From: Clarkia xantiana subsp. parviflora
Taxonomy: Eukaryota; Streptophyta; Magnoliopsida; Myrtales; Onagraceae
NCBI GenBank assembly: GCA_036873135.1
Contig: JAPTYO010000003.1
Coordinates: 25,754,001-25,818,000, forward strand
Length of the DNA stretch: 64,000 bases
Reading direction: 5' to 3'
Position 1 is the stretch's first letter. The number at the start of each line of letters is the position of its first letter. This document shows positions 40,677-51,651 of this stretch, one piece after another. The translations under genes and the position numbers were made by a program. The notes below the pieces were generated by a model. The model saw only the letters and a list, made by a program, of their open reading frames with translations. It did no database searches and was not told where the DNA came from.

Positions 40677-40969
40677 AAAAAGATCCCGTGGGCTCGACCC
40701 GCCCCGCCGCGTGATTTTTTTTTTTTTTTCACTTCTCAATATTAAATACATTTTTTTTGCCAAAATATTATATTATATATAAATTAAAACCATAAATCTA
40801 ACACCAATAAATACAAACAACAAACACATCAAATTCATCACAAAATACAAATTCAAATCGAAAAATCAAATCCAAATTAACAAATCCTAATAATCTAAAT
40901 ATACATCTATTTATAATTTAGTTCATGTTATTTATATAGGTACTATATCAATCATATTAACATAAATAA

Positions 40970-41028
<59 letters not shown>

Positions 41029-41149
41029 GAACTTCGGGGCGGGTCTGTGGGGGCCGCGCCCCTAAACCCAGACCCGCCCAAGATCGGCGTGTCAAAACTG
41101 GGTCGGAGCCCCGCGGGTCGTTAGAGCCCGTGACCCGTTGCCATCTCTA
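40677..41149. mobile_element. hAT-like element with GACCCG subterminal repeats
   Basis: The right end reads in inverse TAGAGATGGCAACGGGTCAC, a common plant hAT terminus. The left end GATCCCGTGGGCTCGACCCG is a decayed match. The interior is an AT-rich stretch with a long (AT)n run. No transposase. The target duplication was not found. Confidence 0.5.
40973..41026. repeat. (AT)n microsatellite
   Basis: About 26 uninterrupted AT units inside the hAT-like element. Confidence 0.95.
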
Positions 41150-42529
41150 CTCATTTCTTATCCAACTTAATTAATATAAGTTATAACGAAAGTAGCATTT
41201 TACTTGTAAATTAAAAGTAACTAATTTAAAAATCAAAGTTTAAAAAATATGTAATTTGATCGAACTTTGATTAATAAACTAAGTACGTAAAGTTCTGATC
41301 CGATCTATTTATGCGTCGAATATTAAAAAAGTGTAAAAAAATATTAAACAATGTCATTTAATTGCTGTCTCCCATCACCCTCTCCCAATTGTTCAATTTT
41401 GCATGGAAAAACAATAAAGTTAATGATTTGTTTAGTGGCAATTGACAAAGGAATGACAAGTGACAATAATAATGAAGACAGCTACTAATAATGTTGTGTT
41501 AGTCTGTTAAATTGGTTTAGATGGAGAAGGACAAAACAAATGTCTCAAGAAAAACAGCATCTATACTATTACAACTTGGATATCATTTACCTCTATACTC
41601 CTATATAGTATATATATAAATGTAGAATTCAAAAATATATACAAATGATATGACTAGTTTCGTTAAGAAATTCATCTAATTTGAATCTAATGAATTACGT
41701 ATCTAGCGTCTATTGAACACTAGTATGATAAATTGTGATGATGTTTAAATAGTCAAATAAATTGCTAGCTGATATTTCATATAACCAACTGACAGATGTT
41801 TTTTTTTTTTTTTTTTTCAAATTATGCACAATTTGTTGATGATTTTGTTTAAAAACGTAAATCTTAAATGAGCTAGTCATTTATAAACTATATAATAAAG
41901 TGTAGGTATCTCAATTTCAAACTCCATTAAAAAATGATAATAAAAAAATATTTATAATCAACACTTTATAGTTTACGAGCTAAATCCAGTACGAGCAATG
42001 ATCATTTAAGTATATAACAAGTATACTAAGTGTGTTGTCGTCTAATTAGACCCTCTTAGATATGTACATTTATAAAACTTGAACTAATAAAATATTTTTT
42101 AATAACAACTAATTCGGCTATTCAAACATTAACTAATAATTAGATAATTAACTTTATTTATATATTACTAGTTGACATTTTAATGTTTATGATCCTTAAA
42201 TATCAAGAAATTTCATGGTTTTTCCTTTTATTTTGGGATAAGTTTAGATTTTAAATTTTAATATCATAATTTGGATTAAATATTTTTAGTCTCTTCAATT
42301 GATGAACAAAAAAGTAATATCTGATCCCAAAAAAAAATTGTGATATAAAAATCACCAAATCATCATCACTTTGAATAAGCAAAGCCAATCAGAATTACAC
42401 TCTCAAGTCACAAAGAGAAGCAAAATCAACCCCAATCAAATTTTATATAATAATTAATACCTAAAAAAAGTTTTTTTTTCACAATTGTACCTGACGGAGA
42501 GGTGAGAGAAAGAAGAGAGAAAACGGAGT
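41150..42529. other. AT-rich DNA downstream of the TCP gene
   Basis: No coding region. At 41870-42080 there is a block similar to 18960-19060 (stretches resembling ACTTTATA...AGCTAAATCCAGTACGAG and ATATAACAAGTATA), so it may be another SINE-derived scrap. The segment next to 42529 should hold the TCP 3' UTR. Confidence 0.4.
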
Positions 42530-43705
42530 TTATGAATCTGATTGATCATCGTCGTCTTCATCTTCACTACCGCCGGCGCCGCCATGTTTTTGCTGCTGAT
42601 GATCTAAATTCATTCCCAGGTTCACTCTACTGTTACTACTGTAACCACCGTTCATGGCGCCGCCCATAATTCCCAAACTTCCGTCCAGACCTAACTGCTG
42701 CGTCCCCATAGGCTGCTGCAACACCATGGACCCTACCTGGACCGGCGTGAACCGGTTCCCGCTGCCGCCGGGGAAGTTCACCCTCTGCATCGACGCGCCT
42801 GCAGCCGCCGGAAAAGTCCACATTTGAGCCGCCTGCTCGTGGAAGCTAGCCGCGGCGGAAGGAGCGGTTGCTGCAGCGCCTCCGCCGACGGGGAGCATCC
42901 AGAACGCGTTCCCGCCGTTCGCGGCGGCGGGAGCCACAGCCCACATTGCCGGCGTCGTCTGCAAAAGGCCGGAGCTAGATCGGAGCTGCGCAGACGGTTC
43001 GTGCTCGTGCACCCCGGTTCTTGCCGTTTTAGCCGCCGGAGATTCGTCTTCACCGCCCGTATCCGTCGTGTCCTTGAATAGATCCTCCCTGAACGTCTTC
43101 GTGATGTACCCTTCGCCGGACCCGTCCCCAGTTCCCCCTCCGGCATCGGACCCGAGGAAGTGTGGATACAACTGGTGCTGGAACCCTCCCACGCCTCCGC
43201 CGCCGCCGCCGTACAAACTCAACCCACTGTGGAAAGAAAGCGGAGCTGATTTCGACGGCGGCGCGGAAATCGTCGCGCCGCTACTCCGGATCGAGACATT
43301 GAGCGTGGAGAAGTTGGCCGGGATGGTCCCGGTGCCGGTAGCGGCGATGATGGCAGGCTCCGCCTGCCGCAACAGCCACTCTATCGTCTCCCCGTCGGAC
43401 TTATGCCCAAGCTCCCTCGTCAGCTGAAACACCCGAGCAGCGCACACCGCCGGCATCCGGATCCTCCGTCCCCGCCCGTCGACCTTGGTGTGGCGGTCCT
43501 TGGTCGGCCGTTTCGCGATCTTGCCCCCAGCCGCCGCGATCGCCGTCGCGGGGTTACTGCTAGCTACGGTCACTTTGCCCATGAACGGCCCAGAGTCGTT
43601 CTGTAAAGGTACTAACTGCAGTGACCCAGCTGCTGCGTCTTGTTTCTGCTGCTGGCCGCCCCCACCACCGCCGCCGCTCTGGTTATTATTACTATTGCTT
43701 TCCAT
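42530..43705 (-). CDS. Class I TCP transcription factor (TCP22/TCP23/TCP8 clade)
   Basis: Intronless nuclear factor of 391 aa that binds GTGGGNCC-type sites; class I members mostly promote cell proliferation and growth. The TCP bHLH domain lies at about residues 66-120: [20 protein letters not shown], then [20 protein letters not shown] and [11 protein letters not shown], with the class I-type short basic region. It continues [15 protein letters not shown], as in the TCP8/22/23 clade. The middle holds [10 protein letters not shown] and MWAVAP; the C-terminal half has [16 protein letters not shown] and [11 protein letters not shown], ending in an acidic Ser-rich tail. Poly-Gly, Gln and Ala runs flank the domain. 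The start is the first ATG of the frame. The ORF is strongly GC-rich against AT-rich surroundings, which creates long antisense frames that are not genes. Position suggests TCP22/TCP23 co-orthology. Confidence 0.95.
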   Translation of the reverse strand: MESNSNNNQSGGGGGGGQQQKQDAAAGSLQLVPLQNDSGPFMGKVTVASSNPATAIAAAGGKIAKRPTKDRHTKVDGRGRRIRMPAVCAARVFQLTRELGHKSDGETIEWLLRQAEPAIIAATGTGTIPANFSTLNVSIRSSGATISAPPSKSAPLSFHSGLSLYGGGGGGVGGFQHQLYPHFLGSDAGGGTGDGSGEGYITKTFREDLFKDTTDTGGEDESPAAKTARTGVHEHEPSAQLRSSSGLLQTTPAMWAVAPAAANGGNAFWMLPVGGGAAATAPSAAASFHEQAAQMWTFPAAAGASMQRVNFPGGSGNRFTPVQVGSMVLQQPMGTQQLGLDGSLGIMGGAMNGGYSSNSRVNLGMNLDHQQQKHGGAGGSEDEDDDDQSDS

Positions 43706-44206
43706 ATCGACCGAAAAGGGTTTAAAGAAGAGAGATCGGCATTAAGTGCTCCTCCTCTGAGTTTGAAACGGAGAATCTGGGTGGGACGGAGTGAAGAAGC
43801 AGTATAGGTTAGTGTTCCGCCATTAATGAGTGGTTTTTTTCTTTCTCTTGGTATTGACTGATGTCTGTACTGTATAATAGTATAGTATAGTCACTGGTCT
43901 GTAGAGAGGGAGAGAGAAAGAGGAAGATGAGCTGGGGAAGATAATGGGGTCCAACTGGAGAAGAAGGTGGGGACCTGGTTTCAATTTTGTAATAGTGACC
44001 ACTCGTGGGCTTTCCTTTATGTTTTTTATTTTATTTTATTCAATTGAGATTAGTTTTTTTTAAGTTTGACTAAATTGAAGTCGGATTTATTAAAATATAT
44101 TTTTAACCGACGTCGTTAGCTGTATAAGAAACGTTTTTATCTCTTATGAAATCGAGTTTACTATATCTTCTGATTTAACCGTTGAGAAAATGATGTTTAA
44201 TCAAAG
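43706..44206 (-). other. Upstream region of the TCP gene
   Basis: The first 250 bases upstream of the TCP start contain CT/GA-rich leader-like sequence (for example the GAGAGGGAGAGAGAAAG stretch at 43904). No other gene is seen. Confidence 0.4.
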
Positions 44207-44731
44207 ATTCAATAATCAAATCGCAACCTGAACTTTGATTTATTTACATATTGCTAGTTAAACTTTAACTTAAAAAAAAAGACTACTTGAACTTTAAATT
44301 TCTAAGTAAATTGATATATATGTTACCTTTTATGTCAAATTGGACCAAAAAAATGCGTATGTTTCGAGTTTCGACCACGTGTGGTCTTTTGATGTATATA
44401 TAAGATAGAGAGTAAATTGGAAGAATTGTACGGAAATGCTTTCAATTGAACGTTCAATTTGACTTCCAACAATTTCACGGTGTCTTTCAAGTGAACGTAT
44501 AATTGAATGTATTTCGTGGCAATCTTTTCAGTTTCTTAGCTAATCCGTCTCGGGTGGCCATCAAAATACCTTATGTGGTCAGAATGTGCTCATTTTTTTC
44601 CATTCTAAAGTGAATTGTAACAGAGGTAACGATTTTTTCGTAAACTGAAAGTTCGAGTAGTTAATTTTATAAAATTAAAGTTCAGGTAGCGATTTGTAAT
44701 CGAGCGGAAGTTTAAATAGTGATTTAGTTAT
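44207..44731. mobile_element. MITE of the AAATTGCTACCTGAACTTT family, full copy
   Basis: The left end TAATCAAATCGCAACCTGAA and the inverse of the right end (TAACTAAATCACTATTTAAA, then ACAAATCGCTACCTGAACTT) pair over about 60 bases. The middle has GACCACGTGTGGTCTTTTGATG. About 525 bp, no ORF. Sister copies at 57331 and 60304. Confidence 0.65.
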
Positions 44732-45675
44732 GAGCAATGATACACGTGTCGACGCTGCTATTCTGCCATGTTTCGAATTGTAAGAATATAACCATACTGT
44801 AATCATCAACAACTTTTAAGGCATTTTGAATACTCATCACGTCCCATGGAGGAACGTTTGTGTTGGAACTGGAATCATTTTCCTTTTCCTTTAGTTATTA
44901 GCACGTAAATAAAGCTGATTTTATTTTAGTCTATTCCTTTCTAAAATATATATGGAATTTTTTTTTAATGAAGACTCGGACTAAATTCAGCTAGCAATAT
45001 TTTCTATGATTTTTATTTCTATTTAATTAAATAAATAGATTAACTAATACAAGTACAACTTAGGTTGATAAAAATATAACTAAGTGATTTAGTTAAGTAC
45101 TCAACAAAAAATGGTCAAAAGAATACTCAGAAAATAAATTTTCCTGAAATAATAATGGATTTTTTTTAGAATAATGAATAGTTTGACGAATGTTTTTTTT
45201 TTCATCAACAATAATGTAGTGCACTTCTCTACTATATAGGAAGATAAACTAATTTATAATCCTGATATAAATATATAATATTAAAATTTATATTTATAAG
45301 TATAGAGTAAAATACTAATAATATATAGATATAAATTATAATTATGCTAATATATATAAACTATCTAAAGGTAATATATAATAATATTAAATATTTATAC
45401 AATATAAAGTACATGTAATATATATATATATACAAAATAATAAAAAATAAATATATATTTCATTAATACCTTTGCTTTAGATTTGAACTTCTTAACTTAG
45501 GAGTTAGGAATTAGGATTCTTGAATATGGACATGTAAATTACCACATTAATAATTACCTTCACAATCATAATTAATTTCGTGGTTTCAGTAAAATTCAAA
45601 GTTGATTCATTTGTTTACCAAACAAAAAAAGTTGATTCATTTTAAAATTTGCAAACTCATATAATAAAATAACTC

Positions 45676-45710
<35 letters not shown>

Positions 45711-45950
45711 AATAGAAAGTATTTACATAATTAGATAATTAGAAAGGATCTCCCACAGTACTAACTACGTACTTGTTTGACTGGCCGAAAGAATCAACTA
45801 CCTATAATATGATCTGATGATACCCAAATCATTGATGGCAATATTCATTACATAATTAATTAAACTTATGAGTTAATTATCAAATCGTTACATGATGTTT
45901 CAGAAGTTGAATAAATTGTTACTTGAAATTTATTTATTCTTACTATTGTC
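44732..45950. other. AT-rich DNA, nothing recognised
   Basis: Low-complexity AT-rich sequence with an (AT)n run at about 45680-45707. No coding or RNA gene is seen. Confidence 0.45.
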
Positions 45951-46160
45951 GGTGGTAATATAATGGTTAAGAACATTTACTATTATATAGTTTGACTCTG
46001 AAGTCTCATGTTTAAAATTATATGTATGGAGTTAGCTTGAGGTGACCTGATTAAAATATTGAGTCCCGTCGAGCCTACATATCGCGTCATAGGTGAGTAG
46101 AACTGGGTTTACCAAGCCGGCATCTTGGCTAAACTAGGCTGGTGGTGGTGGGTTACATTG
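45951..46160 (+). mobile_element. tRNA-derived SINE, copy 2
   Basis: The head GGTAATATAATGGTTAAGAA holds an A-box-like segment, and CATGTTTAAAATTAT stands where the B box should be, decayed. The body shares GTGACCTGATTAAAATAT and CATATCGCGTCATAGGTGAG with the minus-strand copy at 7790-8024. That match supports a real family. Confidence 0.55.
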
Positions 46161-47414
46161 ACGGAGTTAGTACATGTGCTGATTTTTCACTAAGTCTAAC
46201 AGAAAAAATCACAAACTATAAGCATGAGAGCTCGAACTGTACGTAACATGATAAGCATAGGGTCGATTCTACTCGAACATTTCCTTGGCAAAAGAAGTTT
46301 ATTTATTATTTGAACAATTTACTAGCTCAAATTCATACAAACTATTAGATTCATTATATTTTTTTTAACTTGGACCGAATGAATCATGTGACCGACGAGT
46401 GATTAACAAAAACGCATCAAATACTCATAATATTGTTAGTACATATTGGAATTGCTGGATGCACTCTTTTTCTATGTATCAGCTCTAAATGTGTCATATT
46501 ACTAGTCATTTTATTTGTATTTTATTTCCTTATTGTTTATGCTTAATCTAGTTTCTGTAATCTCGTTGGTTTTGTTTTAATGAATGTCTTCTTTAGCCAA
46601 AAAAAAAAAAAAAAAGAACGCATCAAATGTCTAGATGATATTTGTATAGTTGAGCACATTGCTAGCTTATATTCAAGTGGTCAAAAATTATTAATTAGAG
46701 CTATTGAACAAATTGCTAACTACTTTATTTATCATGTATTCCAAAAATGAGTAATTTTATAATTAAAAAACGAAGATTATAACGAAATTGGCAATTTGTA
46801 AATAATATATGAAACATAAAATAATAAAACGTTTTTAGCTAGTAATTTGTTCGATTTTAAGCCAAACTTTAATATAATATATATATATTATGTGTAAAAA
46901 TGCTAGTGTAATAGTTAATAATAGGGGGTTGCTATAAAAAAGCTAGCTAGGGTTTTGGACTTTAGTGGTATGAAAAGTTGAAAACTCGACGAAAAAGATG
47001 ACCTGCCATTACCAATTCATTGCTGCTCCAATCCAAATCGGGTCTCTGTCTTCTCCTTTTGTCGTTTCCCCACTTATTATTATTTCTATATATATATATA
47101 TTGCCCACTGATTGAATGTTTATTTATAGTTGATAATGACGATTATGGTGATGCTAATTATATAATTACCTCCAACCACTCCTTTTCTTTTTTGTCTCTT
47201 CCATATTATGTAAATATGTATAATATAATATAGGCATGACAAATGTGATTTGGATTATTTTTTCTGCTAGAAAAATGGGATCATTTGCATCTGCATGCCT
47301 CACAACTCACACGTCCAAAAAAATAATAATTTAAAACAATTTTTAAAAATATAAGTGAATATGAAAAATATAAATAATTTTTATAATTTTTATAAATAGA
47401 ATGTAATGACTCAC

Positions 47415-47477
<63 letters not shown>

Positions 47478-47761
47478 ACATATATTAAAATGCTATTAAA
47501 ACAATTGAATTTGCATTCGTGTATAAAAAAAGAGAATATATCAGATATGAGGAGATAGAAGTTTAACCGGATCTCAATATATTAGTTGCATATATTTTAT
47601 TGTGACTATGTAATGACTAGGAAGTCGACTGCATGTTCGGCTTCATTTTAGTCGAGCTCATATATATAACCATATGTAATTTATTGTAACGATTCAACCA
47701 TTTATCCATTAACACTCGACTCGAGTTCAAAATGTGTTAAGAGTCTTGGAGGAAAAAAATA
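46161..47761. other. AT-rich DNA, no gene
   Basis: No coding region is seen. A poly(A) run near 46600-46615 follows a stretch at 46480-46600 that resembles a LINE 3' end (GTTTCTGTAATCTCGTTGG, then GTTTTAATGAATG). It is too short to classify. A long (AT)n run lies at 47418-47474. Confidence 0.4.
47418..47474. repeat. (AT)n microsatellite
   Basis: About 28 uninterrupted AT units. Confidence 0.95.
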
Positions 47762-48663
47762 GGGTTAAGAACATAAGAAGGGTCTGAATAATAGTTTATG
47801 TTAACAAGAGAGGTCTAAATGCTCAAATGTTAATATTAAGGGTCTTCAACTTTGTTGATATAAGAGGTCTCCGTCAATTTTTACCGTTAAAACTAACAGA
47901 ATTTGGTTACATGCTTGGCATGTGACTGAAAATAAACTTAAATCCCGAAAATGCCCTCCGACCAAAGTGTGCCCCTCACATGCTTGACCTGAAAAGATAA
48001 AAATGCCCTTAAAGTCACCGCAGCTCCGGCCACCGCCACCCGACGACCACCACGATTCCGGCAACCGCCACCCGGCGACAACCACCCCAGCTCCTTCGAC
48101 CACCACCCAACTTCGGCGACCGTCACCACGGCTCCGATTGGGCCCAAATCGGCGCTATCGGCCCCGATTGGCCCGAATCGGAGCCAAAAAAGCTCAGAGG
48201 ATCTGACTAGAGCCACAGAGCTCCGATCGGAGCTTTTTGGCTCCGATTCGGGACAATCGGGGACGGTAGCTCCGATTTGGACCCAATCGGAGCCGTGGTG
48301 GCGGTCGCCGGAGTTGGGTGGTGGTCGCAGGAGCTGAGGTGGTGGTCGCCGGTGGCGGTTGCCGGAATCGGGTGGTGGTCGCCGAGTGGCGGTGGCTGGA
48401 GTCGTGGCTTTAAAAGCATAATTAGTGGGCATGGGTATTTTAGACATTTCATATTTCATTAATTAAACTGCTAAATTGTTTCAATAATTGCAAAGGGGTA
48501 ATTCTGACATTTCACGTGGTTCTGTTAAATTTGACATATAATTTGGACGAAAAACCGAAAAACAACAAACATGATAATCCAGACACTTAATATTAACATT
48601 TGAACATTCAAACCTCTCATATTAATACGTGGCATTATTCAGACCATTTTGAGGTTCTTAACC
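47762..48663. mobile_element. Large foldback MULE-MITE with GC-rich core
   Basis: A 902-bp element that starts GGGTTAAGAAC and ends GGTTCTTAACC, flanked by perfect AAAAAAATA (47753-47761 and 48664-48672). The arms pair along nearly the whole length. The core (48010-48410) is GC-rich: GGCTCCGATTGGGCCCAAAT on one side is answered by GATTTGGACCCAATCGGAGC on the other, around a centre near 48205. Long frames read through the core in several phases because of its symmetry; they are not genes. Same family as 6175-6628. Confidence 0.85.
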
Positions 48664-48672
48664 AAAAAAATA

Positions 48673-50532
48673 TTATTGGCTAATAGATTATCACTTCTGT
48701 CGGACCAAGTGTATGCAATGATTATTCTAAATATGTAACAAACATGTTCAATGATGTAATCCTAAATGCAGATGATATGTAAGAAACCCTGCTAAAATTT
48801 ATGTTTTAACAAAATTACAATGCATACTATTTAAATTTATTTGTAATATTATTATTTAACCAGTAAGGTAGCTTGTATTATTATTATTTTAATAATAAAT
48901 GACTGTTCTTCTCAACCTCTTCACAAAGTGAGCTGACAGCACTGCTCCCCTACTGTATTTTGCTATTACTGGGAAAAAAAACTTTTTTTTTTTTTTGCAA
49001 AAGAAAAATACTTATTTTTTTTAATAATAATTTTTTGGCCAGTTTTTTAATAGTAATAAAATTCATTTTACTATTTATGCAATTTTTCATGGTCCCCTAC
49101 GTACTTACTCTTTATTTGGTCCCTCTAATCATTTCCTAAAATAGCCACATTGCATTATTACAGGAGAAAGATTCTAGTTAATGAATAGATACATACAAAA
49201 CACTGAAATTTCGTAGATATGTTTTTAACTTTTTAAAGTACAAATTTCAGGTTTTAATATTTTAAAAACTTTGCATACTTGGATTTATAGACTCGTAATG
49301 TTTTTAAGACGGGACATGACACGAATATGGCACATGTCACACGAAACACAATTCAAGTGCACAAATTAGTTTTAAAATAAATTACATAATTTGCACTTTT
49401 TAGCCATTTTTAAGTGGAAATTACAAAATAGTACAAAAACCAACTAGTATCATATTTTGACAAATAAATTCAAATATTCACTTTTACAAACAATAAATTC
49501 ATAAAAAAAAAATAGTTAAACATGCTTATTATTAGTCGCGTGTTTAAATGTATCATAGTTTGTATTCATGTTAGGTACATACTTGTATAAAGTTTTATTT
49601 TTATAAATCGTACATACACATCGTGTCATAAATTATCGACTCTGGTTAAGTAGTTTTGACCCATCAGATAATAGCATGTAACGAACTAATAAATAAGCCT
49701 ATTTACTTAACCAAAACATTATATTTAAGTGCTCTCATTCGCGTAATGGACTGATCAACGTGAATGTCATTCGAGACAATTAGTAAAACAATATGAGTAG
49801 TACACACGAATGAGAGTCACAAATTTAATTTGAAAATTTTGTTTAACGAACTTACAAATCCGATATTTCCGTATATGATTATTACAAAATCGTTATTTGT
49901 GTGAATTATTATGCATGAGCATGAGCATGGGTTTTGTTTGTTTGTGTGTATGAGAATCCAACAGGCAGCTTCCACCAACTTTCCATGCAACCTTCTCACG
50001 CATTGTAATTCGTGGTGCACAGTTATTAAAATTTAAAGGTAATAACTAAGTACACAATAGTAATTAGTACTTTTTACTAAAATGTAAAAAAAAAAAAAAA
50101 ATAATAATATCCAAGTTCCAGCTAAAAACATGTCTGTCTATTCTATTTGGTTATATATATAAATTATTGACACATATTATGCATAAAACTTTACTTAAAT
50201 GAAAAGTATAGTACATTATTAATTTTTATTTTTGGGAAAAAAATTCAATTTAAAATAATTTACTACACTAAAAAAATTTGGTAAAAGAAATAAATATACA
50301 ATTAGATATTAGAATAATATAAAATTATTGAATAAAATAGATTATTTTAATATATTTTAAAGAGAATTTCTAATTTTGTGGAAGAAAAAAAACTTTAAAT
50401 CTTGTAGAATAGAAAGCGAAGAATAGAAATAGAATAGACAGCTCAGCTCAGCTCAGCTCGTCTCCACCCACTGTCTGCTCCCACTTTCCCCCACCTTCTC
50501 CCTTTTTGTTTTTCCTCTTTCTCCCTTTTCCT

Positions 50533-50595
<63 letters not shown>

Positions 50596-51651
50596 TTTCT
50601 ATAGATATAAAAAAATATTATTATTATGCTTTTTTCTTTTAACAAAAGGAATGGACTGCTAGTGACGACCCCATAGAGCAACTAGAGCATGCACTGAACT
50701 CGTCAAGCACTCTTGACCACTAGACCATCACTACTAGATTAGTAAAAGAACTATTGGTTGGATCTTATCTTTATAAAATAAACTCTATGAAAACTCAATA
50801 TAGTTGGACTAACTGTTAAAATAAGTTGTATTAATATGTGAACGTAGTATGAATTTCATTGAAAACGTCTTCTCCTGACCTCTTTATCGGTTCTTCTTAA
50901 TATCGGTCCCTCAAGTATCCTCATTTAATCAAGGTAATCATCATAACTTGTATCGTCATCGGGATCGAATCTATTATGCATGCTTTCAAATGTGGCCCGA
51001 TCATGCACTTATATATCCTAAAAGTCGTTTTTAGTGGATTTTCTTGCTCTTAGTCCATTAAGCATTTTAGTCCATTAAGCAAACTTATGATACTATTTGT
51101 ATCATCTTCCGAGTTGAAATGATCATACACTTATATATTAATATCACCTGAGTTGGTCTGATTATGTTATTGTAACATACTCACGACAGCAGTACACGGA
51201 TGTTATAGTATCAAACTAATCACAACTTGACATGTGTTATGCTTAGTCTTTAGGTTCACATATTCAATAGGTTTTAAGAAGAAAAAGCACCACTAAACCA
51301 TAAAGGGACTGACTAAAATGCAGTCGAATTTATTTCAATTCAATTTCTCAGCCGTTAAAACATGAAAAAGAATCAATCAGAATTCAGGAGAGATAAAAAT
51401 TGTTTTACACATGTATAATTTGATAGCTGAGAACTCGAGTTGAAATAAACTCGAGTTTATTTTAACCGAACCCAACCATAAAATGAAACAACTACCCCAT
51501 CAACTTTTAGAAGCAAAATGCATTTATTATTATGAATGAAGGAAGATCCCAATCCTTTTGGGTACAAACTACAAACAACAAGAAAACACTTGAAAGAAGA
51601 ACACATCACAAACACACAAACACCACCAATACAATGTTGGTGCCACCTTCT
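48673..51651. other. AT-rich intergenic DNA
   Basis: No coding exon. Items seen: 49290-49640 carries hAT-type subterminal sequence (CGGGACATGACACGA, then TACACATCGTGTCATAAATT). At 50434-50530 an AGCTC repeat leads into a CT-rich leader-like stretch. At 50640-50735 the minus strand shows TGGTCTAGTGGTCAAGAG, a tRNA-like A box, possibly a SINE head. The last 100 bases should hold the invertase 3' UTR. Confidence 0.4.
50537..50590. repeat. (AT)n microsatellite
   Basis: About 27 AT units directly after the CT-rich stretch. Confidence 0.95.

Noticed and set aside
42636..43745. Long open frames on both strands over the TCP gene
   Set aside because: They are shadows of the GC-rich TCP frame; none resembles a protein family, and the TCP frame has a full domain.
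47846..48462. Several frames of 60-173 codons in a GC-rich block
   Set aside because: The block is the symmetrical core of a foldback transposon with perfect 9-bp flanks; open frames follow from base composition and symmetry.
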